Shown here piece by piece: positions 12,131 through 22,059 of a DNA stretch of 64,000 nt. Positions within the stretch are counted from its first letter, which is position 1. Each line of letters begins with the position of its first letter. The DNA lies in contig OX442419.1 of assembly GCA_949361645.1 (NCBI GenBank), positions 9,082,976 to 9,146,975 of the forward strand, written 5' to 3'. The notes under the pieces are model-generated. The model was not told where the DNA came from. It did no database searches and saw only the letters and a program-made list of their open reading frames with translations. The position numbers and the translations under genes were made by a program. Source of the stretch: Spongilla lacustris. Taxonomy: Eukaryota; Porifera; Demospongiae; Spongillida; Spongillidae.

Positions 12131-14067
12131 AGCAGAAGCTTTTAAGGATTGGAGCGGCAAGGGGGCAGAAAATCCCAGCAAAGGAGGATGGGGTAAGTCA
12201 CAAATCATAGCATAATTGCATAGAAATATGGTTGAAAGTAAATAAAGGGCCGTAGGAATGAAACACAAAGTGATCTAGCTAATGCATATACCTGGGTATA
12301 AGATATAATTCACTGCAAAATAGGTTGGTTGCTATGACAACCCAAAATTTGGTCTGAGGTGTCAACTACATAGTGTAAACCAAATTTGGTTAAACAGTTT
12401 CATGGTTTAATGTGCACACTACATTGGTTTAATGCTGTCTAAATGCTCTCTCATGCTGGCTGTTACTATAGGCTATTGAACCCCCACTGTCCTCCAGTCC
12501 TGAGTTTGACTATGGTCGATAGTTTACCCATAAAGGCGCAGGCAGCAGCCAGCCAGTCGGGTGTGCCATAGGGGTGCTGACCCTCCACCACTGAGCCTGA
12601 CTGAGACCAAGGGGTAATGCTGGTTACCATTGGGTCAGCCAGTTTGCCACACCATGACGCTGGTCAAGGTTAAGCGGTTAGGTCAGGGTGTAGAAACCCG
12701 AAGGGTGCTGCCTACCGTTGATATATGAGAAAGAACACAGCAAAAATGTGTACGAGTACAATCAATGCACAGGTGGGGTGGTAGGTGGGAGGCCAGCAGT
12801 CCTTTAGAGCAACCTTGCCAGAGCATCAACTCAGCCAATGCACCATTTAAATATCTATATCTACCAGTGAACCCCAAAGGTATGTTGTGTGATGCGCACA
12901 CATGCTATTGATGCAACTCATTCCTTGGAAACAGGCAAAGGCTTAAGGATTCAATAGCAACCTAAATTAAGGCATTCTATCTCATCAACCCTGTGGATTC
13001 GTGTCAAATAAGTGTTTAAATTTATTTGGGACATGACCAAGTTATTTTATTTGGGAACTACCTGAAACATTATACCAATCAGTGACCATGCACATACTGT
13101 ACCTGTGGCTGCGCATGCATGTAGCTTTGCAATTTGCTCTTCTGCATTCAAACTCACCTACCCATCCAAGAGTCATGTCATTATAGGTGTTTATAGTAAC
13201 CAAAGTATTTCATTTGGAACATGACCACGTACCTTTCCAATTTGTGGTTATGTATAGCTTTAAAACATTATACCATTCTCTGACCATGTATGTAGCTTTG
13301 ATACTTTATGCCACTTTCTGGGCATGTAGCTTTGCAATTTGCTCTTCTTCATGAACATGGCTTCAGTTTGTCTTGTAAGAAGTCCTTTCTTGTCATGAAA
13401 TATTCCTTCTTTCTGGCCACACTGAACTGTGCTGCTGCAGTGGCTGCTCTAAACCACAGGCTCAGTGTGCATATGGTGTCATGTCCAAACTGCTGGGTTT
13501 AAACAGGATTCATACGATTTGGCATACACACGTCACATGCATGATGCATGAATGTATCAAATTGATGAAAATAACATATTCTGGCCAATAACCAGTATGG
13601 CTTAGGTTGTATAGGGGTTGCTATGGCCCTGATTTACGACAATACATACATGTATTTACCGCCTCGATGACAATATGTGGCTTGGTTGATGTTACTGAAA
13701 CAACTTGGGTGCAAACAAATTTAAACTGATGCTGGGTCTCGTTTGATACTACTCAAGAAGCTTCCTTTGTATGCTTTTAAACACACGTGGCTAAATGAAG
13801 AACCTTTCTTCTTTCTTTGTGCTACCAAATACACGCTTTGGAAAGGCAAATTGCATGGGAGGATGAAACTTTTGGGAAAGTTTGTATCCAATGATTACAA
13901 TAAATAGATACTGTCATAAATAGAACGTTGGTATTGCAGCTACATTACTAAACTACTAGACTTTAGTACTTACAATTCAATACATTTTTTAATCAATTAA
14001 TTAATTAGAAAATGGGTGTGGTTGGCTAAAAATATTGGTCCGGCAGCTGCCGGACCAGTTCCTCCAG
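12131..14067. other. Gene-poor stretch
   Basis: No recognisable exon or element. A comparatively GC-rich block at about 12480-12720 looks different from its surroundings and may be an unrecognised repeat. A short open frame at 13308-13502 has no known motif. Confidence 0.4.
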
Positions 14068-14075
14068 CCCTGTGT

Positions 14076-14140
<65 letters not shown>

Positions 14141-14352
14141 GCACATGTGTGCATGTGTGTGTGTTATGCACATGTGTGCATGTGTGTGTGTTATGCACAT
14201 GTGTGCATGTGTGTGTGTTATGCACATGTGTGCATGTGTGTGTGTTATGCACATGTGTGCATGTGTGTGTGTTATGCACATGTGTGCATGTGTGTGTGTT
14301 ATGCACATGTGTGCATGTGTGTGTGTTATGCACATGTGTGCATGTGTGTGTG
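14068..14352. repeat. (TG)n followed by eight copies of a 27-bp minisatellite
   Basis: A pure TG run fills 14074-14136. It is followed by eight tandem 27-bp units starting at 14137, 14164, 14191, 14218, 14245, 14272, 14299 and 14326. Each begins TTATGCACATGTGTGCATG. The copies appear identical, which suggests recent expansion. Confidence 0.95.
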
Positions 14353-14504
14353 GATGTGTTACAAGTACCACTTATCTAGAAATGGTCCTTCTCACAACCA
14401 CTCAGAACAACCAGCTTACATCCAACCACATGCAGCCAATCACCCAATAAGAGTCCACCATCCCACTGCGCACGCACAATTCCCATAACAACCTCTCTAA
14501 ACCG

Positions 14505-14755
14505 ATGTGTGCATGTGTGTGTGCATGTGTATGTGTGCATGTGTGTATGTGTGCATTGTGTATATGTGCATGTGTGTGTGCATGTGTGTGTGCATGTGTG
14601 TGTGCATGTGTGTGTGCATTGTGTATGTGTGCATTGTGTATATGTGCATGTGTGTGTGCATGTGTGTGCATGTACATGTATGTGTATGTGTGCACGTGTA
14701 TGTGCGCATGTGTATGTGTGCATGTGTGTATGTGCATTGTGTATATGTGCATGTT
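14505..14755. repeat. Second TG/GCATG-rich minisatellite
   Basis: Irregular units built from GTGTGCATGTGTG and GTGCATTGTGTATAT alternate for about 250 bp. The long frames of Cys-Val or His-Thr repeats are not genes. Confidence 0.9.
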
Positions 14756-15110
14756 ACGGTTGGGCACTTTACACTATACGTAAAGTTTTTTTTACGTAAA
14801 CTTTACGTAAAGTTTTTTAAAAGCACTTTTATTTGCTTTACGTAAACTGGATGCGTTTACGGTATTCAATGTTAGCTGATATAATTATTCATAAGTGGGT
14901 GTGGCAAATAGGAGGCGCACGTGATCGCTTATTGTGTTTTTGATGATGAACTGATCTTCATGATTTCAAGGCAGTAATAGTCCCTAAGTTTGCTTTTCAT
15001 CAGAAAAGTATAACATAATCCGTGAGCCTTACTAGGGTATGCCACACCCACTTTACCTTTACATGTAAAGTAAACTTTACGTAAAGAATGTAAAGTTGCA
15101 TGCCAACAGT
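14756..15110. mobile_element. Candidate MITE with TTTACGTAAA subterminal motifs
   Basis: The left end begins GTTGGGCACTTTACACTATA and then has ACGTAAAG. The reverse complement of the right end begins GTTGGCATGCAACTTTACAT and then has TCTTTACGTAAAG. The palindrome TTTACGTAAA or close variants recur five or more times near the two ends. The interior has no gene. Imperfect termini with repeated short palindromes near the ends are reminiscent of hAT-type non-autonomous elements; the superfamily is inference. Confidence 0.55.
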
Positions 15111-16070
15111 AGTGCATGTGTGTATGTGTGTGTGTCTTGTGGATTTTGATACATTGTTACCGCACAAGCGCAGCCACGCTATTTAACCTTCACTAGTACT
15201 CTCAATACAAAGTGGCAAATTAACTTGCATCAAATTTGAAACTTAGTATAGGCCTATGCATGCATACTACTACACACTACTGCTAGCGAAGCGCTAGCTA
15301 GCAATAACACAGCGGTGCACATACACGAACACTGCACGCAAGCCTTCATAAGCACAGCGAGATTACACGCCCTACCGGTAGTCTAGAAATCCACACCAAC
15401 GCACGGGCCATGGCCAGTCTATGTTAGACGTTTTTAACTGGCAAGTTTTGTGCGTGCATACCTTTAAACTTTGTCACTTAAAGTCCAGTATCACGAAGTC
15501 TGTCACAGCTGCCATCATATGCCATATTATTTCTCAAATCACGCACTCAACCGTCAGACCACTTGAAGCACACCCCAATTTTGGTGACTACTGTAACTGT
15601 ATTATAACATGGTGAAAGCACAATTAAGCATTGGCTTGAACTAATAGAAGACTTAGGATTGGCTTGTGCTGCAAGTCGTACTACTAGTTCAGAAAATAAA
15701 ACTGGCCAGCCGTTCATTTACCAAATGTTACCAACACTAATATTATGGTAAGCCACTACATTTCCCCCATTATTATTATAATTTTTGTTAAAATTGTCAA
15801 GTATACATGACATACGAACCAAATACGAGTAATAAATGTGTTACATAGTTACAATTAGCTAAATAAATTCAGCCTGATTGTGGTAGTCTGGAGAGGATGG
15901 CCAAAGAGTTGTTACAAAAAATCTCTTCACCCTATATATGATTGTGTTTATGAAGTATCGCAACGTAATGCGGACACCGGGCTATACATGTATATACAAT
16001 AGTACATTAGGTGATTAGTAGAGGGTTGTATTATTGCATGCAGTTCCCTTTAGTATTGACTGGTTACTTA
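15111..16070. other. Gene-poor stretch
   Basis: No recognisable exon. There is a short palindromic run of GCTAGC words around 15280-15302 and nothing else of note. Confidence 0.45.
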
Positions 16071-16645
16071 CGTTGCATGGTCATGAGCACGGATTCACAT
16101 AAAATTGCGAAGAATTCTATACATGCAATAACTTTGCGATTGCTAGCTTAATGGTAGTACGCGGTTAGGTCAAAGCTTATAATTATATCCCAACTTCTAA
16201 ACAGAAGCCATGAAGAGCAAATTGTTATATTGCTTTAAACGTTCATGGTCATGTCCGACAAAATACTTCAATATACTATATAAGTACCTAATGTATATTT
16301 AGTTAGGAGTATACGCATACGTTGGGAATCTAATATGGGATACGAGAGTAAGTACATGGTGTACTTCCTAACTCTGTTCACCCCTTCGTGTTAATCTCTG
16401 CGAGTATTTTTTGCATGTTGTCAATTTCAATAGCGTAAAGACGAATTAATTACACTTTCGTCAGTTTTCGAGATGATATACATGCATCGTGCATTTCAAA
16501 TGCGGCGCCAAGCTTACCAACATGCTTTCATCTCTCGACAGGTGGTCGAAACTTCATTGCATAAGTAGTATAGGTGACACTGGAGAGGACTGCTGTAATA
16601 AAACCACCGTGCCGATTGCAAGTAAGCTGGTTGAAATGGCAAACC
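16071..16645. repeat. Duplicated segment, copy 2
   Basis: This is the partner of the 10020-10600 segment: 16080-16255 matches in direct orientation and 16271-16615 in inverted orientation. The plus-strand frame at 16489-16698 (GDTGEDCCNK) is interrupted by a stop in the other copy, which argues against coding function. Confidence 0.7.
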
Positions 16646-16746
16646 AAAATATAATATTTTTTTTGGTTTGTTTTACAGACGAATGGCAACCTAAATAACA
16701 AACCATGCTTAAAATTAACATTTTGGTTTGAAAAAATATTTTATAT

Positions 16747-16747
<1 letters not shown>

Positions 16748-16779
<32 letters not shown>
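16748..16779. repeat. (AAT)n microsatellite at 5' junction of a retrotransposon fragment
   Basis: An uninterrupted ATA/AAT run ends abruptly, after which retrotransposon coding sequence begins within a few bases. Confidence 0.9.
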
Positions 16780-16782
16780 TCT

Positions 16783-17660
16783 GCTCTGGAGTCTCCTATT
16801 CACCAGAAGGTCTTGTCAGGAATGATCCAAGCCCAACATTTCCACATCTTGTTGGAATCCTCCTCTCCAGCTAACAGAGCTCGCCTTCTGTCAGTGGCTG
16901 CTCCTCATGCTTCCTCTTGGCTATCAGTGGTCCCTTCCCCTGGTTTGGGCTTGCACCTGGAGTCAAATGAGTTCCAGATGGCTATTAGGTGGTGGCTGGG
17001 GTTAGATACTTCTGGTCGGTCCATGTGCCCATTCTGCCCCGATACTGCTCTTGATCCTCTTGGTCACCATGCTGTGACTTGCAGGCATGGGGGGGATGTG
17101 GTCACACGCCATAATCGTCTACGAGATGAGGTATTTGACCTTTGTCGTCGTGCCCACCTAAGTGTGAATGTGGAGAGAGGTCATGGCCTTACCAGAGACC
17201 TTGCCCACACCAGACCTGCTGACATCCTCATTGCTGGCTGGGACAGAGGTAAACCTGCGGCACTAGACCTGACCATTACCTCACCACTCTGCTCTGTCAT
17301 CTTGGGTGAATCATGTCACCAGGCTGGTGCGGCAGCCCTGGCAGCAGAGACCCGCAAGCTCCACTCCAATGGTCCCAAGTGCCAAGAGTTGGGCTGGTCC
17401 TGCATCCCATTGGCAGTGGAGACTTATGGCAATTGGGGCAAGCTGGCACATGATACTTTCTCCAGGCTGGCATCCTTCCTGGCCATTCACCAGTCCTCCC
17501 CCAAGGCATTAGTTGTGGCTGAAATTTATGGCCGGTTGAATGTGGTCCTGGTTCGGTCCATCGCTAGAGCCATCCTGGCCAGGGAGCTTCCACCCTCCTA
17601 ACTTACTATTAGTAGTTTAGTTGTAATTAGTAATATGTATTGTAGTTATTGTTGTTATTT
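16783..17660 (+). mobile_element. RLE-type non-LTR retrotransposon, 5'-truncated C-terminal part
   Basis: This is an open C-terminal region, 16813-17601, of a non-LTR retrotransposon polyprotein. Visible in order are LSVVPSPGLGLHLES, a CCHC-like knuckle (CPFC, then HHAVTC) and RHNRLRDEV. Next comes a restriction-like endonuclease core: RPADIL, then 14 residues, then D in ALDLTI. A conserved tail follows with LAVETYGNWG and YGRLNVVLVRSIARAILAR. The RT domain is missing. The fragment starts directly after (AAT)n and its 3' UTR of about 60 bp runs into another (TAA)n tract at 17660-17752. R2/R4-clade elements share the knuckle plus PD-D nuclease layout. No stop interrupts this frame, so the copy is fairly young. 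Confidence 0.85.
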
Positions 17661-17711
17661 TTATAATAATAATGATAATAATAATAATTTCATTACATAA
17701 AAAAAAAAAAA

Positions 17712-17754
<43 letters not shown>
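17660..17754. repeat. (TAA)n microsatellite with internal poly-A, at a retrotransposon 3' end
   Basis: An imperfect TAA tract (17660-17690), a poly-A run (about 17698-17713) and a second TAA tract (17713-17752) close the fragment 16783-17660. This fits a retrotransposon tail inserted in, or generating, a TAA repeat. Confidence 0.85.
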
Positions 17755-17868
17755 TTTAGTAGTGTAGTTTATTTTGTTGTGTCTCAAGTTTTGTGCATTT
17801 GCATGTATACATATATCCATTTGTACTTTGCTTGTAACTGTTGTATTGTTTCATAAAAATTCTGGGTT

Positions 17869-17967
17869 AACATGTGCTACGGTTCGATAGAGTAATGTGT
17901 TCCGTAGTCAGCTGCACGCGCACTCAAGCCAATCTGTCATGTTATATATAGTGCTTCCACCCCAGAT
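17869..17967 (+). promoter_or_regulatory. Duplicated P450 5' flank
   Basis: This stretch aligns with the reverse complement of 6266-6390. It includes AACATGTGCTAC at the left limit and GTTATATATAG at 17941-17951, followed by CTTCCACCCCAGATATG up to the ATG. Similarity stops at about 17869, which marks one duplication breakpoint. Confidence 0.55.
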
Positions 17968-18110
17968 ATGTTAGACTCCATCCCCTGGTGGGTCCTCTAC
18001 CCTGGAGGAGGACTGCTCCTTCTGATGGCCACGGCCTTCCTTCTGTTCTCACTGTATGTAGCCTACATCCATTGGAAGTACTCTCACATTCCATCTCCCA
18101 AGATGGGCAG
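17968..18110 (+). pseudogene. Orphan copy of P450 exon 1
   Basis: The 143-bp exon, with its GTGAGT donor at 18111, differs by about five bases from exon 1 of the minus-strand P450 (6123-6265). It encodes the same membrane anchor with Gly3 changed to Asp. No exon 2-8 equivalent is visible downstream: the next sequence is retrotransposon and then the CD225 gene. It is therefore an orphan first exon, either the stump of an inverted gene duplicate destroyed by insertions, or an exon whose partners lie elsewhere. Its near identity indicates a recent event or gene conversion. Confidence 0.75.
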
Positions 18111-18330
18111 GTGAGTGTTGTGATACTGTTGCATGGGAGATATCATGCGTTGTGCACAATATATGTGAAAGTAAAAAAAAGGAAGGTTTAAAATAATACG
18201 AAACACAATAATCGTGCATGTGGGCACTACGCAATTAGTAGGGCGCTCTTTTGTAAATTTACAATATTGACGAGTGTCCACGAATGAATGAAAGTTTGAA
18301 GGTTACCGTAGCACCGTCACTATTAATAAA

Positions 18331-18380
<50 letters not shown>
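18331..18380. repeat. (AAT)n microsatellite
   Basis: An uninterrupted trinucleotide run that ends exactly where a short retrotransposon fragment begins. Confidence 0.95.
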
Positions 18381-18382
<2 letters not shown>

Positions 18383-18587
18383 GTAGCCTCCAGACTTGCC
18401 ACCTCCACATGCCGGCCAAAATCCATTATACTCAACGAGATCTATGGTCGGCTGAATCTCAACCTGGTCTGTGACAATGCCACAGCTGTCCTTTCTAGGA
18501 TAGCTCCTCCGCCATAGACCTAACTTTCACATATAATGTGTTTATTGTCTTCCTTGTATTATCTATGTACCTATATGAGCAGGGAGT
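18381..18587 (+). mobile_element. Very short 5'-truncated copy of the same retrotransposon
   Basis: Immediately after (AAT)n the sequence encodes the polyprotein tail only, including NEIYGRLNLNLV and ending ATAVLSRIAPPP then stop at 18515-18517. It aligns with the tail of the copy at 16783-17660. About 70 bp of 3' UTR follow and run into the next (AAT)n at 18588. It is dead on arrival, produced by early termination of reverse transcription. Confidence 0.85.
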
Positions 18588-18608
18588 TAATAATAATAAT
18601 AATAATAA
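18588..18608. repeat. (AAT)n between two retrotransposon copies
   Basis: A short run of seven or so AAT units forms the 3' tail of the preceding copy and the 5' junction of the next. Confidence 0.95.
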
Positions 18609-20402
18609 CTGGGATGATGAGGATTTCGTGGTGCTCAAGGTAGACATGAGGAATGCCTTCAACTTGGTCTCAAGGCAAGCCATCCTGGATGAATGTGCTT
18701 CTCTCTTCCCTGAACTCCTACCTTGGGTATTATGGTGCTATGGTACACATTCAGCACTATGGCATCCGATGGGCCGCGTGTCTTCAGAATCAGGTGTTCA
18801 GCAGGGGGACCCACTTGGCCCTTTACTTTTTGCTCTCGTGCTCCAAAAAATCATCTCCGCAGTCAATATGGATGTAGAATGCATTCAGATGCTTTTCAAT
18901 GCATGGTTCCTGGATGATGGGGTGTTGGCTGGCACTAAATCTGCAGTACTTAGAGCGATGCACTTGATTCAAGAATTGGGTCCTCCCTTTGGTATTTTTA
19001 TCAACCTTGCCAAGTGTGAGCTGTATAGTCGTAATGAGCTGAGCAGCACCTTCCCAGTGATGATAAAGAGTTCTCAGGTGCCACATTTTGAGATACTCGG
19101 GGCCCCCATAGGTGACTTCTTGTTCTGCTCAAAGTTCATTGCTTCTAGGCACAAGATCGCCTCAAAGCTGCTGTCTAAATTGGAAGAGGTCGCCAGTATT
19201 GATCCTCAGGTAGCTCTCATCCTCTTGCGTTTGTGTGGTGGCTTCTGCAAGATGGTACATGTGGCTCGAACAACACCCTCTCACCTGGCCTTTAGCTCCC
19301 TGGAGTCCTTTGACAGTGATGTCAGGATGTGTTTTTCAAACTGTGTAGCCCCTGACATTTCTGATGTAGCCTGGAAACAGGCTCAACTTGGCTTGAGCTA
19401 CGGTGGCCTTGGTCTGCGCTCAATTTCACACCATTCCTGTGCGGCATACATTGCATCATTGAGTTTTTCTGGCCTGGGGAGTGCTGACAACCCTCACCTG
19501 GTGCGGTCGATTGTCAGGTACAATAGTTTGGTCTCACCTCCAGATGGTATCGCTGTGGAGTCTATTTCAGCTTCCCCGATCCCACAGAGAATCCTGTCTC
19601 AGAGGCTGGATGACCACTCTTTTGGGCTTGTAATTGCAGCTGCAACTGATGCAGACAAAGCACGTCTTCTTTCTACATCTGCACCCCATGCAGCCTCTTG
19701 GCTCTCAGTTGTGCCTTCTGTAGGTCTTGGGCTACATCTAGATCCCAATGAGCTTCAGATAGCAGTGAAGTGGTGGTTGGGCTTGGACACTTCCAGAGGC
19801 TCTTCATGTGCTCTTTGCCCTGGTGTGGCACTGGACCCTTTGGGCCATCACGCAGCTACCTGCCGGCGTGGTGGTGATGTCGTTATACGCCACAATAGGT
19901 TGCGTGATGTCTTCCTGAGCTTTTGCCACCAAGCTCACATTGCAGCAAGGTTAGAAGCTGGAAGTGGCCTCACTCCAGGACTGGATCGCACTCGCCCAGC
20001 TGATGTGCTAGTGAGGGACTGGGCACAAGGCAAGCCGGCTGCCTTTGACATCACGGTCACATCTCCTCTTACCCCTGCTATTTTGGCTGAGGCAAGTAGG
20101 AGGGTGGGTGCTGCTGCTGAAGCTGCAGAAAACAGAAAGCACACAGCCAATGACCCTAAATGTGCTGAACTAGGCTGGAGGTGTGTGCCTCTAGCAGTAG
20201 AAACTTACTGCAATTGGGGTGAGGAGGCAAGAGGAACCTTTGCTCTACTGGCCACACGCTTGGCCTTTGGCTCTTCCTCATTTCGTAAAGCCAGGGTGAT
20301 CTCAGTGACATGTTTGGAAGGCTAAATGTCACCCTGGTTAGAGCCATAGCAAGGGCCATACTGGCCAGGAATGTGGTCCCTACTGACTTTAATTAAAAAT
20401 AA
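18609..20402 (+). mobile_element. RLE-type non-LTR retrotransposon with partial RT domain
   Basis: This is the longest copy. Counting from the ATG at 18538, the frame is 595 codons, but the first 24 come from flank and (AAT)n. Element sequence begins at about residue 25, just before RT motif A (KVDMRNAFN, Asp36). Motif B is GVQQGDPLGPLLFALVL (86-102), the catalytic motif C is FLDD (124-127, in place of the usual F/YADD), and motif D has NLAKCEL. The fingers region is absent. A CCHC-like knuckle starts at Cys424 (CALC, HHAATC), and the RLE core is RPAD (Asp489) and FDIT (Asp504). A single-base frameshift near 20300 cuts the frame at 20325. The next frame continues the family tail (MFGRLNVTLVRAIARAILAR) to a stop at 20394-20396. 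The sequencing gap begins seven bases later, where an (AAT)n tail would be expected. Confidence 0.88.
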
Positions 20403-20602
20403 NNNNNNNNNNNNNNNNNNNNNNNNNNNNNNNNNNNNNNNNNNNNNNNNNNNNNNNNNNNNNNNNNNNNNNNNNNNNNNNNNNNNNNNNNNNNNNNNNN
20501 NNNNNNNNNNNNNNNNNNNNNNNNNNNNNNNNNNNNNNNNNNNNNNNNNNNNNNNNNNNNNNNNNNNNNNNNNNNNNNNNNNNNNNNNNNNNNNNNNNNN
20601 NN
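20403..20602. other. Assembly gap (200 N)
   Basis: A run of exactly 200 unknown bases, probably of arbitrary size. It separates the retrotransposon 3' end from exon 4 of the CD225 gene. The break probably results from an unassembled (AAT)n repeat, by analogy with the other copies. Confidence 0.95.
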
Positions 20603-21993
20603 CGCACCAATGATGATAGCAAGGACTACTATGTAGCTAAGGTATGCAGCTATGTCGAGACCTAACGCAATGTAGCTTTTCTGTCTTGCAGACGCGGGCA
20701 TTCCAGCTGCATCATCGTCTCGGGCCTGCGAATGCGATTAACAGTACTAACGGCTAGCAAATATACACACTTAATATAGTCACTCAGCCTACAAGATTAC
20801 ATGTAGTACGCATGTATACATATGCGCATGGCTTGTATACAAAACCCATGTATGCGTATTTAGCACTGAGCTCAGCCTCTAAAGTGTCAATATAATTGAC
20901 GCGGGTGCTTGTTGAAAATTAGTACCCGCCATCATTTACATCCCTAAATTCAGAGTTATATATGCTACAATGATGAATCCAAAGCTGTATAGTTCTGCAT
21001 GCATCAAGTGTAACTGTGGCGGACATCGTGCATATCTATGATAATATTATTAGATTAAATAGTAATAATATACATGTATATAAATTGTTACACTTCCTAT
21101 ATAGGCCTTGGGGGGGGGGGGGGGGGGGGGGGGGGGGAAACACTGCATGATGTCTCTATATATTTTTGAACGTCAAAAAAAATACATATTATTGCGTTTT
21201 TTTATTTTTTTTGTTTTTATTTTTTATTTTTATAAACGGCGTTGCATGGCCTTGCTTATGAAGTTATGGAACCAGGCTAGGAGTCAAATGCAAAACGCGG
21301 CTGGCTGCACTGAATTATATATTTGCCTATACGAGCAAACAGTATACTTTAGTATAATGGGCATGCATAACAACAGACATGTTCGATCGTTTCCGGCACC
21401 GATTTATTATTTCGTCTTTACTTACCGCATTAGCAAATACAATAGCCGGAATGGTGAAGAACAGCGCCCACCATCCTCCACAAATCATGCACAATACGGT
21501 CGTAAAGACCGAGAATGAGCGGAAATAGTCTGGAATAACACGCATTGTTGTCACGCTGACCGCGGGCGCATTGTTGACCACCACAACATTGTTTGAGGTC
21601 TATATTCAAAGGAATCGTCATTCGTGTTTGGCCATACATATCATAATCTCCGTGGTTACCTGCTGCATACAGATAGGCGCTGGTGGCGCAAACATTACTG
21701 GTGGCACGGGGGGCTGTGCAAAGCACTGTTGCTGTGGGTACTCTGGCATGGGGTACTTGTACTCCTGCTGAGGGCACCCCTGCTGTGGTGGATAACCTTG
21801 GGGCGGATAGGCCTGGGGCTGAGGAGGGTACGCCTGGGGAGGGGCGTATGGCGGTGGTGCTGATCCGATTTGTGATGGTGGCTGACCTTGTACTGCATAC
21901 AGACATGATTGTTGATGATATACATGTACGTAATATATTGTATCAATATACAGAATTTATACAGTCGTTAAGTAGTCACCAACCTGGCTCCAT
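20603..21993 (-). CDS. CD225/dispanin (IFITM-like) family membrane protein, 3' end in gap
   Basis: The gene has four visible exons: 21993-21984 (MEP and one base), 21886-21660, 21599-21426, and 20725 into the gap. Splice sites are GT-AG and the phases agree. The N-terminal 75 or so residues are Pro/Gln/Tyr-rich (SAPPPYAPPQAYPPQ, GYPPQQGCPQQEY), a common cytosolic layout in invertebrate dispanins. Exon 3 carries the first membrane segment of the CD225 domain (VIPDYFRS, then FTTVLCMICGGWWALFFTIP and AIVFANA). Exon 4 has the loop ARDDDAAGMPASARQKSYIA and the second hydrophobic segment (YLSYIVVLAIIIGA). Dispanins are two-segment membrane proteins linked to membrane fusion and traffic; the precise role of this one is unknown. 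The last residues and stop lie in the gap. Confidence 0.85.
21109..21137. repeat. Poly-G tract in an intron
   Basis: A run of about 29 G on the plus strand lies in intron 3 of the CD225 gene (20726-21425). Its length is unusual and may be misassembled. Confidence 0.9.
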
Positions 21994-22059
21994 TACGGAT
22001 ATGCTTCGACAATCTCAACGTTTTCGGCAGTCCAGAGACAAGGGGCAGCGTTGAATTTA

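Noticed and set aside
11774..12268. Long frames of Cys-Val/His-Thr repeats on both strands
   Set aside because: They are translations of TG/CA-rich satellite DNA, open in several frames at once.
14137..14352. CRISPR-like array
   Set aside because: The units are contiguous tandem repeats without unique spacers, and the genome is eukaryotic.
13997..14783. Six or more overlapping frames of over 90 codons
   Set aside because: They come from the 27-bp minisatellite and (TG)n and show no protein-like composition.
16489..16698. Conserved-looking frame with GDTGEDCCNK
   Set aside because: The homologous copy near 10.05 kb has a stop and length changes, so the conservation is at DNA level.
17881..17900. 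GGTTCGA word resembling a tRNA T-arm
   Set aside because: No acceptor stem, A-box or clover-leaf could be drawn around it.
19935..20359. Minus-strand frames opposite the retrotransposon
   Set aside because: They are shadows of the plus-strand polyprotein, which has motif-level support.
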